In this document: positions 5,735-7,196 of the stretch, in pieces
Layout of the letters: every line of letters begins with the position of its first letter
Position numbering within the stretch: position 1 is the stretch's first letter
Source: Anaerolineae bacterium
GTDB lineage: Bacteria > Chloroflexota > Anaerolineae > 4572-78
DNA length: 7,196 nt
NCBI GenBank assembly: GCA_027022125.1
Contig: JALVZI010000147.1
Coordinates: 5,377-12,572 of the forward strand
Direction: 5' to 3'
The notes under the pieces: generated by a model
What the model was told of the DNA's origin: nothing
Databases searched by the model: none
What the model saw: the letters and a program-made list of their open reading frames with translations, nothing else
Position numbers and translations under genes: made by a program

Positions 5735-6778
5735 GTGACCACCCTTTACATCGGCAACTATTACGAAAAGACCGGCAGCGCCGTGACCAAATACTACTAC
5801 TTCGGCGGTCAGCGGGTTGCCATGCGAGACAGTTCGGGGGTAAAATACTTCCACAGCGACCACCTCGGCAGTGCAACCTTAACAACCAATCAGAGCGGCG
5901 GCATATACCACCAAATCCGCTACAACCCGTATGGCAGCCAAGATTGGAGCAACGGACTCGCCCCCACCGACTACAACTTCACCGCCCAGCAGCTCGAAAG
6001 CGGCTTTGGGCTGCTCGATTACCACGCCCGCTATTACGACGCCACGTTGGGGCGCTTCATCTCGCCGGATAGCGTGATTCCCGATTACGCCAATCCGCAA
6101 GACTTGAACCGGTACTCGTATGTGCGGGGCAATCCGGTCAGGTTCACCGATCCGAGTGGGCACTACACTTTTGAAGATGACCCCGATGATATGGCGTTCA
6201 TCTCGCCAAATCGAAATCCATTTGGTGAGTCCATACGGCAAAATAGCGATGGGTGTTTTGATGATGGCGCGTGTAATGGGAACAACTTGCTATCAATACC
6301 AAATGGAACTCTATCAATTGAAGTTCCTGTTTCTGGGAATATAGGCTTGGAAGGACATACATCTTTTGGGATAATTCATTTGGACGACAATGGAAATATC
6401 GCAATAGGTACACTATCTGAAGGATTGGGATTAAATACAGGTGTGGGGGTATCACCTGGTGGGTTGGCTATTACGGTAACAGATGCCGATACCATCGGTG
6501 ATTTACCTGGTACATCAGTAAATTATGGAATAGGAGGAACTGTTTATGGACCTGGAGGCGCAGGTATTGATAGTGTACTAATGCATAATCCCAATTCAGA
6601 TGACTATATAAAAGGAATCACTGGTTATGCTTTTTTGGGTCCCGAAATTCCATTCTATTTACTCCCAGTTTACGCACACGGAAACTTCTCTGTGATGCAG
6701 GATTTTGCGCTACTAACGTTCAATGCAAACACAAGACACTTGTGCATTGGTAATTGTACTCTTTCTGACCTTCATTGA
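5735..6778 (+). CDS. Headless RHS protein: core C-terminal part plus unrecognised variable tip (candidate toxin)
   Basis: 347 residues from a GTG with no clear ribosome-binding site. The frame is open back to 5702, after a TGA at 5699-5701, and RHS-like residues extend upstream of the GTG, so the 5' part has probably been lost. Residues 1-143 are RHS core: KYYYFGGQRVAMR, HSDHLGSATLTT, ARYYDATLGRFISPD, LNRYSYVRGNPVRFTDPSG. In intact RHS proteins this last motif lies at the self-cleavage site that frees the C-terminal toxin. Residues 144-347 are a tip I do not recognise. It is rich in Gly and beta-type segments (GHTSFGIIHLDDNGNIAIG, GIGGTVYGPGGAGID), with Cys pairs 174/180 and 337/341. DNA drops from 62% GC in the core (5941-6000) to 42% in the tip (6481-6540), the usual core/tip contrast. 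A candidate immunity gene follows. It may be a silent displaced cassette rather than an expressed protein. Confidence 0.8.
   Translation: MTTLYIGNYYEKTGSAVTKYYYFGGQRVAMRDSSGVKYFHSDHLGSATLTTNQSGGIYHQIRYNPYGSQDWSNGLAPTDYNFTAQQLESGFGLLDYHARYYDATLGRFISPDSVIPDYANPQDLNRYSYVRGNPVRFTDPSGHYTFEDDPDDMAFISPNRNPFGESIRQNSDGCFDDGACNGNNLLSIPNGTLSIEVPVSGNIGLEGHTSFGIIHLDDNGNIAIGTLSEGLGLNTGVGVSPGGLAITVTDADTIGDLPGTSVNYGIGGTVYGPGGAGIDSVLMHNPNSDDYIKGITGYAFLGPEIPFYLLPVYAHGNFSVMQDFALLTFNANTRHLCIGNCTLSDLH
5956..6032 (+). repeat. Direct repeat copy 1 (RHS core DNA)
   Basis: These 77 bases encode LAPTDYNFTAQQ through DYHAR and recur without a mismatch at 7120-7196. The second copy runs to the window edge, so the true repeat is longer. 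Confidence 0.97.
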
Positions 6779-6793
6779 TAAAAAAGACAAAAG

Positions 6794-6798
6794 TGGAG
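6794..6798 (+). promoter_or_regulatory. Ribosome-binding site for the small membrane protein
   Basis: TGGAG lies eight bases before the ATG at 6807. It supports that start over an earlier in-frame ATG at 6723 that lies inside the RHS tip coding region. Confidence 0.55.
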
Positions 6799-6806
6799 AT
6801 TTTAGT

Positions 6807-7097
6807 ATGGATGCGACTGTTGACCCTCTTGGATTAATAATTCTTGTTAGTTCTCTTGTTGTTTCTCAAGTTGCCGGCCTAATAATTTTTATCTGGCCAC
6901 ATAAATTTGTTAAGATAATAATGCTTATTTTTGCGAAAATAAAAGATACTTTTTTTGATAGAGAATCTATCATCCCATTAGTTGACCCATATGGTTCAAT
7001 TTCGATATATTTTTATCGGATTATAGGGTTTATACTCTTTTCTGTATCATGCGGGGCTTTACTATTGGTGTTTCGTTTACTACAAATGGCAAAATAA
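6807..7097 (+). CDS. Small two-helix membrane protein, candidate immunity protein for the RHS tip
   Basis: 96 residues, not recognised as a known family. Two hydrophobic helices are visible: residues 8-30 (LGLIILVSSLVVSQVAGLIIFIW) and 68-92 (the YFYRIIGFILFSVSCGALL segment onward). Between them is a basic stretch (HKFVKIIMLIFAKIK) and an acidic patch, DTFFDRES. The coding DNA is very AT-rich (10 of 60 bases G or C at 6901-6960). It begins 28 bases after the tip stop and has its own TGGAG site. A longer in-frame reading from 6723 would overlap the tip by 56 bases and is less likely. Immunity proteins sit directly downstream of RHS tips and many are small membrane proteins, so the role is inferred from position only. 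If correct, a two-helix membrane immunity protein would suggest that the toxin acts at or in the membrane. Confidence 0.65.
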   Translation: MDATVDPLGLIILVSSLVVSQVAGLIIFIWPHKFVKIIMLIFAKIKDTFFDRESIIPLVDPYGSISIYFYRIIGFILFSVSCGALLLVFRLLQMAK

Positions 7098-7103
7098 AAT
7101 ATA

Positions 7104-7196
7104 CCCTACGGCAGCGAGCACTCGCCCCCACCGACTACAACTTCACCGCCCAGCAGCTCGAAAGCGGCTTTGGGCTGCTCGATTACCACGCCCGCT
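7104..7196 (+). pseudogene. Second RHS core fragment, frame-broken at its 5' side, running off the window
   Basis: It begins seven bases after the small gene's stop. CCC TAC GGC AGC GAG (7104-7118) reads PYGSE, matching NPYGSQ of the first copy with synonymous changes. The next bases (7120-7196) are identical to 5956-6032 but lie in another frame, because 5 bases replace the 18 between the two blocks in copy 1 (13 fewer). No start codon or ribosome-binding site is visible. It looks like a recombination scar introducing another displaced core/tip cassette that would continue to the right. Confidence 0.75.

Noticed and set aside
5520..5735. tRNA-Thr as an integration (att) site for the RHS region
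   Set aside because: No second copy of the tRNA 3' end and no integrase appear in the window. The position alone is not enough.
6723..6806. Longer version of the small membrane protein starting at 6723
   Set aside because: It would overlap the RHS tip coding frame by 56 bases without a ribosome-binding site, whereas ATG 6807 has TGGAG eight bases upstream.
7120..7196. Insertion sequence as the cause of the terminal repeat
   Set aside because: The repeat is RHS core coding DNA, with no transposase and no terminal inverted repeats in the stretch between copies.

Overview
The window looks like chromosomal DNA of a free-living bacterium. My best guess is Chloroflexota (Anaerolineae-like). This rests on three things: the style of the RHS protein (a KYYYFGGQRVAMR-type core), the intergenic GTGATTC-type heptamer repeats, and a lipid-degradation operon whose acyl-CoA synthetase resembles the Thermus long-chain type. 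It is an inference, not a demonstrated placement.

Positions 1-872: the 3' end of a ChlI/BchI-type AAA+ ATPase gene converges on, and overlaps by 4 bases, a minus-strand rbsD (D-ribose pyranase). A divergent intergenic region follows. It carries a good sigma-70-type promoter (TTGCCA-17-TATAAT) for the next operon and an inverted repeat in front of rbsD.

Positions 873-4968: a three-gene lipid module comprising a long-chain acyl-CoA synthetase, an alpha-methylacyl-CoA racemase-type family III CoA-transferase homologue, and an acetyl-CoA acyltransferase (thiolase). The enzymes fit activation, C2 epimerisation and final thiolysis of (methyl-branched) fatty acids. Two heptamer repeat arrays in opposite orientation lie between the racemase and thiolase genes.

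Positions 4969-5626: a hairpin after the thiolase gene, a strong promoter (TTGCCA-16-TATAAT), a leader hairpin, then five tRNA genes (Leu-CAG, initiator Met-CAT, Glu-CTC, His-GTG, Thr-TGT) closed by a clear intrinsic terminator.

Positions 5627-7196: an accessory region. It starts with a promoter-like TTGACA-17-TAAATT and holds a headless RHS gene: only the last part of the RHS core, up to the DPSG motif, fused to an AT-rich unrecognised tip of about 200 residues. A 96-codon two-helix membrane protein follows 28 bases later. Then comes a second copy of the RHS core DNA, identical over 77 bases to the first and running off the window. This is the layout of displaced RHS core/tip (toxin) plus immunity cassettes. 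The tip and the membrane protein are the most likely undescribed pieces here.
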